A stretch of 64,000 nt of DNA from Marisa cornuarietis. Taxonomy: Eukaryota > Mollusca > Gastropoda > Architaenioglossa > Ampullariidae. The notes under the pieces were generated by a model. That model searched no databases. It was not told the DNA's origin and saw only the letters and a list, made by a program, of their open reading frames with translations. Below are positions 11,655-22,677 of this stretch, piece after piece. Within the stretch, counting starts at the first letter, position 1. Every line of letters begins with the position of its first letter. The translations under genes were made by a program, and so were the position numbers. Location: NCBI GenBank assembly GCA_004794655.1, contig SMMW01000056.1, forward strand, positions 806,001-870,000. The letters run 5' to 3'.

Positions 11655-11890
11655 GTTAAGGGATCATATAGGTAGCTGCAGTAAGGGCAATGAGGTGTTG
11701 GTAGTTCGCCGAGTCAAAGGAAGGCAAAGCTTGAACTCTGTCTCCTGCAGTCGCCTGACAAACTAGGCACCCGTCTGCTGGTTGGGTGGATGGAAGTTTG
11801 GGGGGGGGGGTCAAGTCACAGGCTCGGGAAAGCTTTGAACCGGCGACCTGCTGCTTCCAAGCCGACGGCATTAACCACCTCTGCGGTCTT
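11655..11890 (-). mobile_element. tRNA-derived SINE
   Basis: On the minus strand the element starts with a tRNA-like head. An A-box-like segment (GCAGAGGTGGTTAATGC) near 11868-11886 is followed at normal tRNA spacing by a B-box-like GCCGGTTCAAAGC near 11830-11842. An unrelated tail continues to about 11655, where ATT/TTG repeats begin. Only the internal RNA polymerase III promoter layout is visible, not a foldable mature tRNA, so a SINE is the better call. Confidence 0.7.
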
Positions 11891-12801
11891 CCCGGGACTC
11901 AAGGGTAGGGACTGGTTGAAAACTAGAGCCTCGTTGCCAGCTGTTGGTGTTGCCGTTGTAGTGAAAACGGCCCACGATGTCAGACCCCCGCCCCCCTCGC
12001 CAGCAACAATAAGCAGCTGACCTCATACCGCACGGCAGGTGTCAGGTCTGACATTTTCCACGTACACAGCATGCACACTGAGGCTTCGCGCATTGCTTTG
12101 CACGACAAATACTGACGTGGCCTCCCTCGGTCCTCCTGTGCGCCATTTCGCAAGCGGACATATTTCGTCCATGTCTGCTTATTCCCTTGTTCCCTACATG
12201 CTTTTCGGTCCATTTTCCAGGAACATCAAATTTGTTTTAAAATTTGAACACTGCGTTATCCCATTGTCTCGCCACCATCTGTGTAACCAGATGATCGGCA
12301 AGAAACGAGGGCAGCAACATTGAGAGGGTATATATGATCAATCACCGGCGATAACACTTAGGGACATTCATTTTAATACAAAGTAGCGTGGCGAACTGCG
12401 GATTGGCGAGATAATGAAATAATGACACTGCAGATTGGATTCATTCTGTCCCACACCCACGTACGCAGATCAAGAACGAATACAAAGTAGCTCCATTTGT
12501 CCTAAAAGAAGGGACAGATTGCAACAAGTACCAGGAACCCTATAACAAGCAAACAAAACTAAAGTGAAGAAATTAAGGGAGGAACCAACTAAAAATTGTG
12601 ATATTGAAATGAAATACTAGTAGACATGTCTTTCGGCACCAGCTGATAGGGGTGGCTCTGAGAAACTGACTTTTCCCATGCGTCGCCAGGCGCCAGCGCC
12701 TTGTAAGATAACCGAGATTTAATCACAGAAAATTATCCCTCGTTAAAATTATCGTTCTCTGGGTTCAAGAGCCTGGGATACTACAAACTCATGTGCAAAC
12801 G

Positions 12802-12803
<2 letters not shown>

Positions 12804-12855
<52 letters not shown>

Positions 12856-12895
12856 CACTCACACACACTCACACACACACACACACTCTGACACG
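12804..12895. repeat. (CA)n microsatellite with imperfect 3' half
   Basis: A pure CA run to about 12846, then CA/CT-interrupted units and a GCGCGC segment to about 12910. Confidence 0.95.
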
Positions 12896-12910
12896 CACGC
12901 GCGCGCACAC

Positions 12911-13570
12911 GTGCACACATAGAGTAAGCATTTGCGTCTCTTCTTTCGCCCTCCTTACCTTCTCCCTCAGCGCAATATATGCTGACTCACTTGTAAAAGA
13001 GGGTGTTCTGACTTTGAACTTTGTTTAGATATCCCACCCCAAGCTGCAAGTGACGCCTTGTACCTTTCTGATGACTAGTGGAATGCAAGCACCACGCCTA
13101 TCCACAAGAGTTCCTAAAGGCAGCTGGTCCATCAGTCTGGCAGACCAGGCCATAGTTATGAAGCACCCTGCGATACTCCACAAATAATGCTTTATGTTAC
13201 TCTAACCCAGGGAATCTTCGCCACTGGGTCATAACTACGACCCCAAGAGTAAAGCATCAGCGGGATCTGTACCCCGCTTAATAACCAAGGAGACAATATG
13301 TTTGCCCCTTGATCCCTGATTTCCCATGTTGCTGCTGGTCAAGGACTTACCATCGCTTGATGGCTACATCCCCACAGAAGAATAAAAAAAGTGGCAAACG
13401 GTCGACTGCCGAGAAATGGAAGATTATCTGCACAGGACATGTAAGACGAGACCATCTTGTGCATTTCCCAGCTATTCTCTCTGTTGTCGAAAGTAAACAT
13501 ACCACAGAAATGGTGAAAATTCGAAAAAATATTAAATCGAATTTTCCTTACGTTTTATGATCTCTCTCTC
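12911..13570. other. Intergenic sequence upstream of the LINE
   Basis: No gene recognised. The open frame at 13309-13560 lacks domain features. A short (TC)n run at 13561-13580 marks the approximate upstream edge of the retrotransposon. Confidence 0.5.
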
Positions 13571-13717
13571 TCTCTCTTTCTTTAAGACATCTGTGGACTT
13601 CGGTGTGAGCAGTACTCAGGGGAGAAGGTTGCTAGTTGTGTGGTCTCTGCAAAAATCTTTCGTTTTTCCACTAATTGCAAAAGCAGTTTTAAGTTATTTA
13701 TGTTTTCTTGACATTAA

Positions 13718-14640
13718 GTGGTTGGAGGAAACATGCCAGTCACCCCTGTGCTGTTTCATGCTTGTTGCGGATGTTTTATGGCGGTGTTTGTGCACTTTGT
13801 GTGGAGATGCCCCATGGCCAAGCAAGGTAACCGTGTGAGTACAGTGAGACTGAACAGCCTGACCCTGTCTCTTGTGCTGACTTTCGCGGTCTCTACATTA
13901 CTTCTACAGTGTGGCGATATTGAAATGAACGTAGGGCCACCCAAGCAAACTAAAACAGCCTATAAACCATATGCTGCGCCAAGAAATAATACCAGTGCTG
14001 TCGAAGAAAGTGTTGTCAGACCTTCACCAGACAAGACGAATCCAAATCATAACGGACAGAACTTACGGCAGCCTCTAAAGAGGAACCCACTTTAACAGAT
14101 GTGATAAGTCTAGTAAAAGACCTGAAATCTGAAACTAACACCAAGATTGACAATATGAATAAAAACGTAAAGATAAAGTGAAAGATATGGTGTTCGAAAT
14201 TAAGTCCTTCAAAAAAGAAAACGAGGAGGTGAGAGGAGAAAGCATGGAGCCCCAAAAGAGACTAGAAGAAGTAGAACATAAAGTTGACGATTTAGAAGGA
14301 AGATCCCGACGTAGAAATATCATCATATATGGTCTACCGAAGACTGGTGACAGACCGCAAACGTGGGAACAATGCGAATCCACAGTGAGATCGATGATAA
14401 TATCATTCTTGACAAAACACATAGACTGAACCCTGGAAACTCTAAATCTCCGATTGTGCTTCGTTTTGCTTTCTTTAATGATAAAGACAAATTTCTTTAA
14501 ACGAGGCGGAATTTGAAGGGCACAAATATCTTTACTGAAGAGGGTTTGACAAAGCGACCGATGGACATAAAAAGAGGCTTTTCCCAATGTTCAAAATGCC
14601 AAAAGAAAAAAAAAAGTGTAGAATAGTCTTTGACCATTCA
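13718..14640 (+). pseudogene. LINE ORF1: 2A-like leader, coiled coil and RRM (broken)
   Basis: Would-be RNA-binding chaperone of the LINE ribonucleoprotein. The N-terminal part (125 codons) has a hydrophobic stretch at residues 48-63, followed by CGDIEMNVGPP at 65-75. That matches the 2A ribosome-skipping motif (D-[V/I]-E-x-N-P-G-P) except that the first Pro is Val. A frame break near 14094 leads to a Lys/Glu-rich coiled coil (ENEEV through LEEVEHKVDDLEGRSRR). This is followed by the RRM start (RNIIIYGLPKTG) typical of L1-type ORF1p. After another shift the C-terminal part (THRLNPGNSKSPIVLRFAF, then RRNLKGTNIFTEEGL) can be followed to FDHS, where the MITE interrupts it. Several stops and frameshifts make it non-functional. 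Confidence 0.85.
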
Positions 14641-15118
14641 GGGCTTCTGCTAAGGCTAAATTCTTTGGGGTCCCAGGGACCCCTTCTTCAGATTTCTAAG
14701 GGGTCCCAGGCTAACTCTAACGGGTCCCTTTACAATGTGAAAAAAATCACAGGTACTAGATGGAACAGGGCATGACGATGTGGGTTCACGATCTTCATTA
14801 TCTTGCTGTTTGTCTTCACCCTCACTTTCTTTCCGTTTCTGAGACGATGATTTTAACCCCGCTGTCAATGACATCTTGGAAATAGGTTAATGGAACTCTT
14901 TCCGGTAAGGGGGAAAAAAAACTCAGTGCAAGGGAAGTTACTCTCACCTTGTAGCAGACGACAACAATAGATTGGGGCACGATATCAGGCACTACATTTA
15001 ACCAATTTTGTATCTGTTCTTCGCCCAGATTTAGGGGACCCCATTGACAAAAATTGACGCGGTTCTCCGAACTTTTAATGCGTACTTTATGCAATTTTTT
15101 GCGTTAGCAAAAGCCCTG
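14639..15118. mobile_element. hAT/P-like MITE, copy 1, inserted in LINE ORF1
   Basis: Terminal inverted repeats: the left end is CAGGGCTTCTGCTAAGGC. The right end read on the other strand is CAGGGCTTTTGCTAACGC. ACCATT flanks both sides, and TGACCATT is shared if the right TIR is trimmed by two bases. This gives a 6-8 bp target-site duplication. CAGGG termini with about 8-bp duplications are characteristic of hAT and P superfamilies. The element is 480 bp and lacks a transposase. Internal GGGGTCCC-type repeats lie near its left end. A shorter copy occurs at 26290-26691. Confidence 0.85.
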
Positions 15119-15554
15119 ACCATTTGATTATATAGGGTAAAAGATACGACTACACAACGCGTGCGAGCAGCCAAATAGACTCACAGTAGGAAACCGGCCG
15201 GTTATACGGACTGTGTTCGAGACTCGAGTCATCAACAAAAACATCGCGCGTGTTAGTGCAAACTGTGTACCATCAGATTTGAATGCACACCGTACAAGCA
15301 AGACACCAGTGACCCGATAACCTCGTGCTGACGTGCTGATTGGTTCTCCTGGTGCGACCCCAGAATGACACCAGACTGTGATACAGAAACAGCGAGTGAT
15401 CGTAGCTCACGCACACACGCACTCGACACTATGCTAGGCACTGCCGAGGTTGTCAGTGAAGCTACAGTTCAAGCTACTATTGATACCAGCACAAGTGTGA
15501 CTTAGGGGTTAAAATGGTAAACGATGAGGGCAGAACAAAACAAATGGGAAATAA
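15119..15554 (+). other. Resumed LINE sequence between the MITE and the SINE
   Basis: Immediately after the MITE the ORF1 frame continues (DHLII, stop, GKRYDYTTRASSQ). The rest, to 15540, carries only short frames with many stops and is taken as the ORF1 tail and inter-ORF spacer of the LINE. Confidence 0.6.
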
Positions 15555-15734
15555 TTTTTTTTAATTGGTGTTTTACGCCGAGGTAAGGCTTTATCACGGC
15601 AAGGCAGCCAGCCCTGTAAACAGATGCCACATGCAGAGAAAGAACAGCGTGCCCGAGACGAGAACTGAACCCAGGACAGCCAACCTTCACTGTATTGGTG
15701 ACAGGCGCTAACCGTTGCGCCACCGGACCGCCGT
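15555..15734 (-). mobile_element. tRNA-derived SINE inserted in the LINE, with target-site duplication
   Basis: On the minus strand it begins GGCGGTCCGGTGGCGC, then an A-box (TGGCGCAACGGTTAGCGCC) and a B-box (GGGTTCAGTTCTCG). It ends with GGCGTAAAACACCAATT and an A8 tail. It is flanked by an imperfect 13-bp direct repeat: AAATGGGAAATAA at 15542-15554 and AAATGGAAAATAA at 15735-15747. This is the expected footprint of LINE-driven insertion. It lies between ORF1 and ORF2 of the host LINE. Confidence 0.88.
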
Positions 15735-15811
15735 AAATGGAAAATAAAGACAGTTAAGATGCAATAGATGAAGAAAGTAGTGGTAAAAAACTGAATATAG
15801 GTCTTAGTTAT

Positions 15812-17660
15812 TTGAACTTCTTGAACTGGAACGTAGAAGGATTATTGTCAAAGCTAGAAGACGTAGACTTTATTACTTATGTGTCCAAATTCAATTTTGT
15901 GTATCTAACTGAAACATTTATAAAGTATTTCCACTCAAAGGACTTTACCCACCACTCAGCGTTCAGCAAACCAGATTATCAGAGCACGGAAGACTATCGG
16001 GAGGACTCTTAATCCTGATTAAGAATGAATTAGTGCTTTATGTAAAGAATGTTGTAGATAGTTTGGATAACAAATTTCCATCTATTCTTAGAAAAGAATT
16101 CCATGGAACAAGCAAAGATATGTTATACGTTTGTGTATATGTCCCCCCCCCCGAACACTCGGTTTACTATATCGTAACAGATAACGACAAAGGCATTGGT
16201 TTACTTGAAGAATGTATAACTGATATGTAAAAAGTTTATGATGTATACATTCTTATTTCAGGGTACTTAAATTCAAGAACCAGGGAAAAAATGTGTCATA
16301 GATATAGCATCAATACATTGTATGATATACATTCTAAAAATGATGAAACTGTTATCGAATGCAGGCAATTGGAGGATAAGGTGGTAACCCAATATGACCG
16401 ACTAGTACTAGATATGTGTTCTACTTTAGATTTGACTTTACTAAATGGAGTATGTAATGGCAACCCTAGGACTACAGAACGAATTAAATACATTACATAA
16501 AGCATCAGTAAGACTTAGTCTAAATGTTCATCTAAATAAGAGTAATATTTTTGTTTTAAGAAAAGGGGAATTCTTAGCAGCGAACGAAAGGTGGCTATAT
16601 GGAAGTATACAAATAAACGTGGTTAATACATTATAAGTATTTAGGTCTTAATTTCTCCACTAAGCTACGTTTTTCTCGTGCATCTGACGACCTAACTGCT
16701 AAGGCCAAGAAAGCAGTATTTTGCATTATTAATATATTATACAAGATAAGCAATCATTCTGTGGATGTGTTTACCATGTTATTTCATATGCAAGTCAGAC
16801 AAATCTTATGGAGCAGAAGTTTTGGGGTTTAATGGAAATATTTGTATAGAAATGGAAAAAGTACAAACATATGCTATGAAAAGATTTTTCGGTGTGGGTA
16901 CACGTATTCCTAACATGATGATATAGGGTGATTTTGGAAGATACCCACTTTTTGTTAGCATATACATAAGTTGTGTAAGATCTTGGATGAAAATAACAAG
17001 GATGGAGCAAAAAGGACTTCCATGGAGAGTTTACAAAATGCTAGAACAACTGGACAATAATGGGAAGCAAAACTTAGTATCTGAGGTCAAGCTAATTCTT
17101 TTAAGGTATAGTTTTGGACATGTTTGGATAAATCGAGGAATGATAGCAGTAAACAATTTTATTAAATTTGAATGAAATTATATAATTAATAGCATTGACA
17201 TATTTATCTTCTATAAGTCAATAAAATGTGTGATACACAGGGAGGTATATATTAATAGATTCTCTAGAAATGCACTGGTGCGACTTCGATTTGGCATTTC
17301 AGACATAATGTCACACGCCTTAAGATATTCTGACAATAATATAAGAAAGACATGCCCTATGTGTCACATCGATGATGAGAATGAGCTTCACTTTGTATTA
17401 TGTTGTCCATGTCTGATAGATGTCAGAAAAAGTTTCATTCCGTAAATGTATTACATTAGACCAAATAACTTCAAACTACAGATGCTTATGTCAACAAAAA
17501 ATGAAATAATACTGTCAAAACTTTCCAGGTTTTTATATTTAGGGACAAAGAAAAAAATGCTACTTATCACTAAACCTATTTTTCATCTGTTGTGTATTAT
17601 ATATTTCCCTTGTAATATGTTGCATGCTAATCTCTTTGAATGGGCCCAGAAACCTAAAAA
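15812..17660 (+). pseudogene. LINE ORF2: endonuclease start fused to RT thumb and C-terminus
   Basis: The first segment (15812-16010) opens with NFLNWNVEGLLSKLEDVDF and VYLTETF, the start of an APE-type endonuclease. A second segment (16033-16230) and a third (16291-16465) continue that domain, with LISGYLNSRT as the decayed GDxN region. At about 16465 the sequence jumps, in a different frame, to the post-catalytic RT region (LQNELNTLHK, then FVLRKGEFL, then KYLGLNFSTKL). The RT palm with its YADD-type site is missing. Downstream there is a C-terminal zinc-knuckle-like CPMCHIDDENELHFVLCCPC (17353-17412). Many stops; non-functional. Confidence 0.85.
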
Positions 17661-17806
17661 AAAAAAAAAAATTCGTGTAATAACTTATTTCTTTGCCGTC
17701 GCTTTTTAACAACGATCCCAGGTATAGAACAACATTTGAGAGAGGGGGTGTGTGTCTGCAAATCGATTTATAACTTCAAAAACAAGGCGCTTGTCCTTGA
17801 ATAGGG

Positions 17807-18080
17807 GAAGCGGATGGCCGAGTGGTTAGAGCGCTGGCGTCCGAACCGAGAGCGCGCTGGTTCAATTCCCGATAAGCGCTGCAAACTTTCCCCAGTCGAC
17901 CCAACTGACGGGAATGGGTACCTGACTCCATAGAGGGTTGGGAAAGGTAAGGCAGCGAGGGAGAGGAGATTGGCACCACCCTCATGTAAAAAGCTGGCCC
18001 CGAGAAAAGTGGGGTCTCTAACACCTCACTCCCCAACGACCTGAAAAGGTTATGGGACGACCTTTACTTTTTTTTTAAAC
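17807..18080 (+). mobile_element. tRNA-derived SINE, full-length family member (family S)
   Basis: The head GCGGATGGCCGAGTGGTTAG with GAGCGCTGGCGTCCGAACC resembles a tRNA-Ser/Leu 5' part. The B-box GGTTCAATTCCCG follows. The body carries GTCGACCCAACTGACGGG, AAAAGCTGGCCCCGAGAAAA and a terminal GGGACGACCTTTACTTTTTT tail. Related copies or fragments lie at 29310-29478 (-), 31165-31418 (+) and 33553-33660 (+), which proves a dispersed family rather than a tRNA gene. Confidence 0.85.
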
Positions 18081-18349
18081 CTTGAGTTACCAATGATGCC
18101 CCAGGGCATCGACTTACCCTCGCTTCATAACTACGGCGCCAGGTGAAAAACCATCGCAATCGCTGTAAACATTCGCCTGAATGTCTTAGGTCATCCTAGA
18201 GAGGTCAGGCTTGAAGTTCGATTCCTTGACAACGGCACGCCTGTCTGAGAGTCACCCATTCTGCAAGCGCGTGCTATTCTCTGTTGTATATATATAAATA
18301 AAAAAACGGGGTAGGGGCGGAATATCTGAAGTTTTGCGGTCGCCGTCGA

Positions 18350-18438
18350 GAGCAATCAACCTAGTTCTACATTACACCAGTCACAGACGGGCGGCGGCAA
18401 TCAACCCAGGTTTAGGTTACATCAGTCACAGCCAGGCG
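18350..18438. repeat. 45-bp imperfect tandem duplication
   Basis: Two adjacent blocks (18350-18393 and 18394-18438) share CAATCAACC, a TTACAYCAGTCACAG core and an RGGCG end. The GC-rich edges suggest an unstable short tandem unit. Confidence 0.65.
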
Positions 18439-18439
18439 A

Positions 18440-20460
18440 GGCCTCCGCCTGGTTCATGAGAAGCAGGTGTAGGGAACAGAGAGCAGGGTTCAGAATTTAT
18501 TGCCTCTAAAACAGGAGCAGGCTGGTTTCCAGCGTGCACCCCCCCCCTTCCCCAACGTGGAGAAATTCCTTCGGTAACTGAGTGGAACACTCTGTAGTTT
18601 CTTCAGGCAAAGTGCTTGCTTTTATAATGGTTAGAGAGAAGAAAAGTAAAATGCTATTTAAAACTGATAATGACATGGTGCACGTCTTCTTTAGAGTTAA
18701 CCCGTACAAGGATTTCTTTCCCTTCAGCGTTTATTTGAAGTATTGTTAATTTAACGAAACTGAAGATCTGCCGGGGATATGGAGTGTGGGAATTTTCTTC
18801 CGCTGCTTAAGTTCAACGCCGGCTCCGTCCTTTCTCATGGACTTTCATCTGTCACCCACCCACCCACCCTCTTTGCACCTGCTAAAAAATAACCCCTAAG
18901 AAATGTGAAGAATAAAATAGGAGGGAATTACCGGAAACAGTCTTTAAATTTATGATCGGAAAGAAAAAAAAGGCAACCCCTGATTAGGTGTGACTTTAAT
19001 ACGAAGTAAAGACCTTCACTTTTTTTTTACGAACAGGGGTTTTTAAGGCTGAATTTAATGATTTATGTCATTTCATGGCGTGCGCGGTTTTTACGGGGGT
19101 AGGTATGATGTTGGGGAGGGGTGAGCTTTGGAAAGGATGGCTGGAGCGACAGAACTGCAGAAAGGGAAATGAGAAGGGGAAGAACAGACGTTAATAAATT
19201 GAGCAACAAGATCAGGGTTCTGAGAGGGGAACACGCACCTGGTGAGTTATCGGAAGTTAAGAGGTTTGACTGGCCCAGGAACTTTTCCTTCTATGCAACC
19301 CATCAGTGGATCACAGCCATTCGCTACGAGAAGATGTGGTAGCTGGGTCAGATCTGGGGGTCGTATCCGAGGTTGAAGCAGAAAGTAGCACCTACTTCAT
19401 CGAGAACATGCAATTCTAGTGTGACACCCATGATCCGTCCACATACATCTGGACGCAGAACGCAAATTTCCAATGAAAAACCGAAAGGAAATAACAGAAT
19501 TCTCTAGGGTCTGCTGGAAAAAAACCGATACTGAGTAACAATTAGTAAGAGGAGTACTTACTAGCAAAAGTAACTATTAGTTGTTTACCATAAAAAATTG
19601 GGTCTAGTCCTGTCCATATATAAATCAGGTACCGAAATGCCGGGTTTTACGAGCAACTAGTGTCACAAACTCATGCGGAAACTGATTATGTACCTCAATT
19701 GCCAGGGTACTATCACTTGAAAGTTGCGGGCCTTAGCATCTGGCGATTCAAATATCGTGGTTCTGCTTCATTTGATGTGGGTGGGTAACGGGTGCAGCCC
19801 CAAGATCTAATTGGCCTCGCAGACCCAGGTTGTCTGAGCACTTGAATGCAAACTGGGCAACACAGCCCGCGTGTCCTTCCAAGATGCTTTGCTTTAAAAA
19901 AAAAGAAACAGCAACTATCTTGGGATAAGATGGGAACTAAGTGCAAAAACTCCGATGTCAAAATATTATCTAACTGAAGTTGCATTGGATAAGGTAGTCA
20001 TGCACAATTGCATTTACCTCATCTAGAATGCCACCGACAGCTTTTATTTTCCCAAATTAAATACCTCTGTGTCAGCAAATCTCTGTTTTCGTCTCTATCC
20101 GACTCTCCCAATGAAAAAGAACGAGAGAGAATATTATACTTTGTGCTCGTTGAATAGTGTGTGTACTTTGTCGTGTGTACGCGCGAGCCTGCATGTGTCC
20201 ATCTGTGTGTATGTGCGTGCGGACATGCTGAAGGGAGAACTGGGAAGGAAGAAGTGTGGGGTGGATAAGCCTCCGTGAGTACACCACACTTTCCAACCAA
20301 GCTCTGGAAATTTCTTCAAGTGCACCGCAGAAACACATACATCCGGGTCAAGGGCTGCACTAGTCGTAATTTGCTGCCGGAGCCCTCGGCATCAACAGCA
20401 GCTGGAGGGCAGCTGGAGGAGAGGGCTGAGTCAAGTGTCAGGATTTCCATTGATCCTCCG
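18440..20460. other. Intergenic sequence, no gene seen
   Basis: Mixed composition with several poly-A/T runs. No domain-bearing frame and no long repeat found. Confidence 0.5.
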
Positions 20461-20469
20461 ATGATTACG

Positions 20470-20625
20470 TTAGCGGGACGGGCAGAAATCCAGGTCGTGA
20501 AACCGTTTGATCTGGCACCGTCTAGGTTTACAGCCTCCCAGAGCACGACTAGAGTCGCAGTGGATGTAGAATCCGTTGCATGGGGGATGGGAAAGAGCTG
20601 GTGGTCTGGCAAACGTTTGTGGCGG
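20470..20625 (-). CDS. Candidate C-terminal exon, Cys-rich, chitin-binding-like
   Basis: On the minus strand a pyrimidine-containing tract ending TGTGCTGCAG (acceptor at 20626) precedes a 51-codon open segment that ends at TAA (20470-20472). The peptide has PPCNGFYIHCDSS, then GGCKPRRCQ and RFHDLDFCPSR before the stop. Cysteine spacing is C-x7-C-x8-C-x4-C-x11-C. The Y-x-H-C, RC and F-x(4-5)-C arrangement is reminiscent of peritrophin/CBM14 chitin-binding domains, so a secreted or matrix protein end is possible. The two longer frames over the same bases (plus 139 codons, minus 98 codons) have no recognisable domain and are probably shadows. No upstream exon was located, so this stays tentative. 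Confidence 0.3.
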   Translation of the reverse strand, partial: PPQTFARPPALSHPPCNGFYIHCDSSRALGGCKPRRCQIKRFHDLDFCPSR

Positions 20626-20699
20626 CTGCAGCACAGAAAGTCTTCAGCGGGTAGAACTCAAAAGAAGAAGAGGAAAAGGAAGTTTTATCAATGACAGGG

Positions 20700-22280
20700 A
20701 ATGATATTAATACAGGAAATGATATGCTAGTGCAGGAAATTAACAATAATGTACAGAATACTATCAATCTCTACATGAAGTTTCAGACAGACTGTCATTC
20801 AGAGAGAAAAATGTTGAAGGACTATCAGAAAGCACGTTTTTTTTTAAACATAAGTGTGTGCTGAGCTCGGTACAAGATATTATTCCCGAAAGTCTGACTG
20901 GGTAGCTTTATGTTCTCAAAGTAGACCAACCAACATTACCGTACACCAAACATCCCAACAATTATGTGACAACATGAATGCCCCTGTGTGGGGGTGAGGG
21001 GAAGGAATCATGGTAACCGTTCTGTCAGGACACCTTGCTGACATCAACTATGTATATTCAAGATGCTTGACCCCTTTGTGTGCACTGTCATCTTTATATG
21101 TCTGTACCTCGAAAACGAAAATCAGAAAGCTTGGGAAACAATATTTTAGCGGAGAAAGGCCATTTGAAAAAAAATCCCTCTGGTAGACTTTAAAAAAAAA
21201 AAAGATGAAACTGAAAGCAAGAGATTCTGAGTAGGTATGACAAAACTGCTATTTCACAGCTTTCAAGAACCTTAAATATACAGTGATATTATTAACCCCA
21301 TTGATCAAGTGTTGATTCCCCGAATATATCTTTTATACAATCCGTTAAAAAACCCAAACTGTTAATAATCATTTACTATCTGCTAAGCCTGTAGAAAAAC
21401 TGTCATAAGCATAAGTACTGACATAAGTATAAGTCATAAGTTGAAGAATAATTGAAAATAATAAACAGATTTTTGCCTAATATTTAGTACTTTCCATATT
21501 GACATTATTAACGAACTAACCCAGGAAATTTCTTGACAATTAGCAGCGTGTCTTTTCAAACTGACCAGAAGGAAAATGAAGAAAGTTCCTCCCCTAGAAG
21601 TAAGAAGAAAATCTCGTTCATTTTGTTGAATGAAGTTTTTTTTGCTTCGAGTGCATTACCTTTCTTAAAGAAGCGAGGGCGTAATGACATTTTGAAATTT
21701 AAGTTGAAACAACTCAAAGATGTAGTGAAGGTAGGACACCTCATGCCACCTTGCCTTACTCCTCTGCGAGCAAAGATAGTCTGTTAGATGGCGCTAACAG
21801 ACCTTTCTTACCTGGAACGTGCAAACACACTTTTCTTTACTTATCACAGCAGACTTGCACGAATTTTGACGGACACGTGAGCTCCATAACACTTCCTTTG
21901 TTGATAACATCACCATCTCCCGAGAGCCTGACCTGACCTCACCCATGTGCGGTGCCGTTCATGCGCAGATGTAGGAGTGTGGGCACGAATAAGAGAATAA
22001 TAAACAGTGGGAGATTTCAATCGTGTTAATATCTTGTTTTGAACAAAGGCGATGATGTTAGTTTTTTTGTTTTCAGTTTTCTTGCGAATGTAAGTAAGGT
22101 TGTTCATAAGCCATTTAAAAGGATGTAAAGGTTGGAGTGTTCAGACCTGTTTCACACAAGGGGAGAACAGTTTTTTTTTAAATTCTGCCCCTTCTCATCC
22201 TTTCCCAACACACAGGTGTGCATGCACACATACACACACTAACTGGAGTGTTTCGTGAAAAGCTGTTAACCAACAAAAAT
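20700..22280. other. AT-rich intergenic sequence
   Basis: No gene or structured repeat recognised. A short imperfect duplication of ATAAGTA-type words lies near 21400-21445. Confidence 0.5.
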
Positions 22281-22285
22281 CTCAA

Positions 22286-22286
<1 letters not shown>

Positions 22287-22338
<52 letters not shown>
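22287..22338. repeat. (CA)n microsatellite
   Basis: About 25 uninterrupted CA units followed by CACC and CACT variants. Confidence 0.97.
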
Positions 22339-22677
22339 ACCCACCCACCTGTATACCTTCAAACACTCAACACTCACACAAGTATGCACACGAGCTATGC
22401 CTTGGTAGAGGAATAGTTTCTTTGGAAGACTATCATCAGCGAAAAAAGCATCTGAAGCTAAGAGGAGAGGGATGAATCTTAGTACACGACCAAGACGATG
22501 CGGAACTCAAGACCCTTTCACAGCTGTATAGTAGTTTGTATTTATCCGCAGTGCAAACGCCATAGCAAGGAAGGCAGGTGGTATTTTTATCCTGTGTTTA
22601 TTAAGTATTCATATTTTTTCCATAATATCGACGACGACAAGTCATAAGACGAGAAAATCGTTATAAAACATCCTAGT

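Larger units (their letters stand above)
13580..17680 (+). mobile_element. Decayed non-LTR retrotransposon (LINE) with nested insertions
   Basis: One LINE copy read on the plus strand: an L1-type ORF1 (13718-14640, continuing at 15119), then ORF2 remnants (endonuclease from 15812, RT thumb and C-terminal region from about 16470 to 17640). It ends in an A run near 17657-17672. It is broken by a MITE (14639-15118), a tRNA-SINE (15555-15734), an internal ORF2 deletion and many stops. The upstream boundary is approximate because no target-site duplication for the LINE itself was identified. ORF1 with an RRM plus an APE-type endonuclease fits the CR1/L2/L1-like lineages of invertebrates. Confidence 0.85.

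Noticed and set aside
17807..17880. Functional tRNA-Ser/Leu gene
   Set aside because: The head looks like a tRNA, but the sequence continues into a body and T-rich tail shared with other copies in the window, which is a SINE. The acceptor stem does not close.
20275..20694. 139-codon plus-strand gene (SSVRISIDPPMITLAG...)
   Set aside because: No domain, poor start context and a Lys/Arg-rich low-complexity end. The Cys-rich minus frame over the same bases has better splice and spacing signals.
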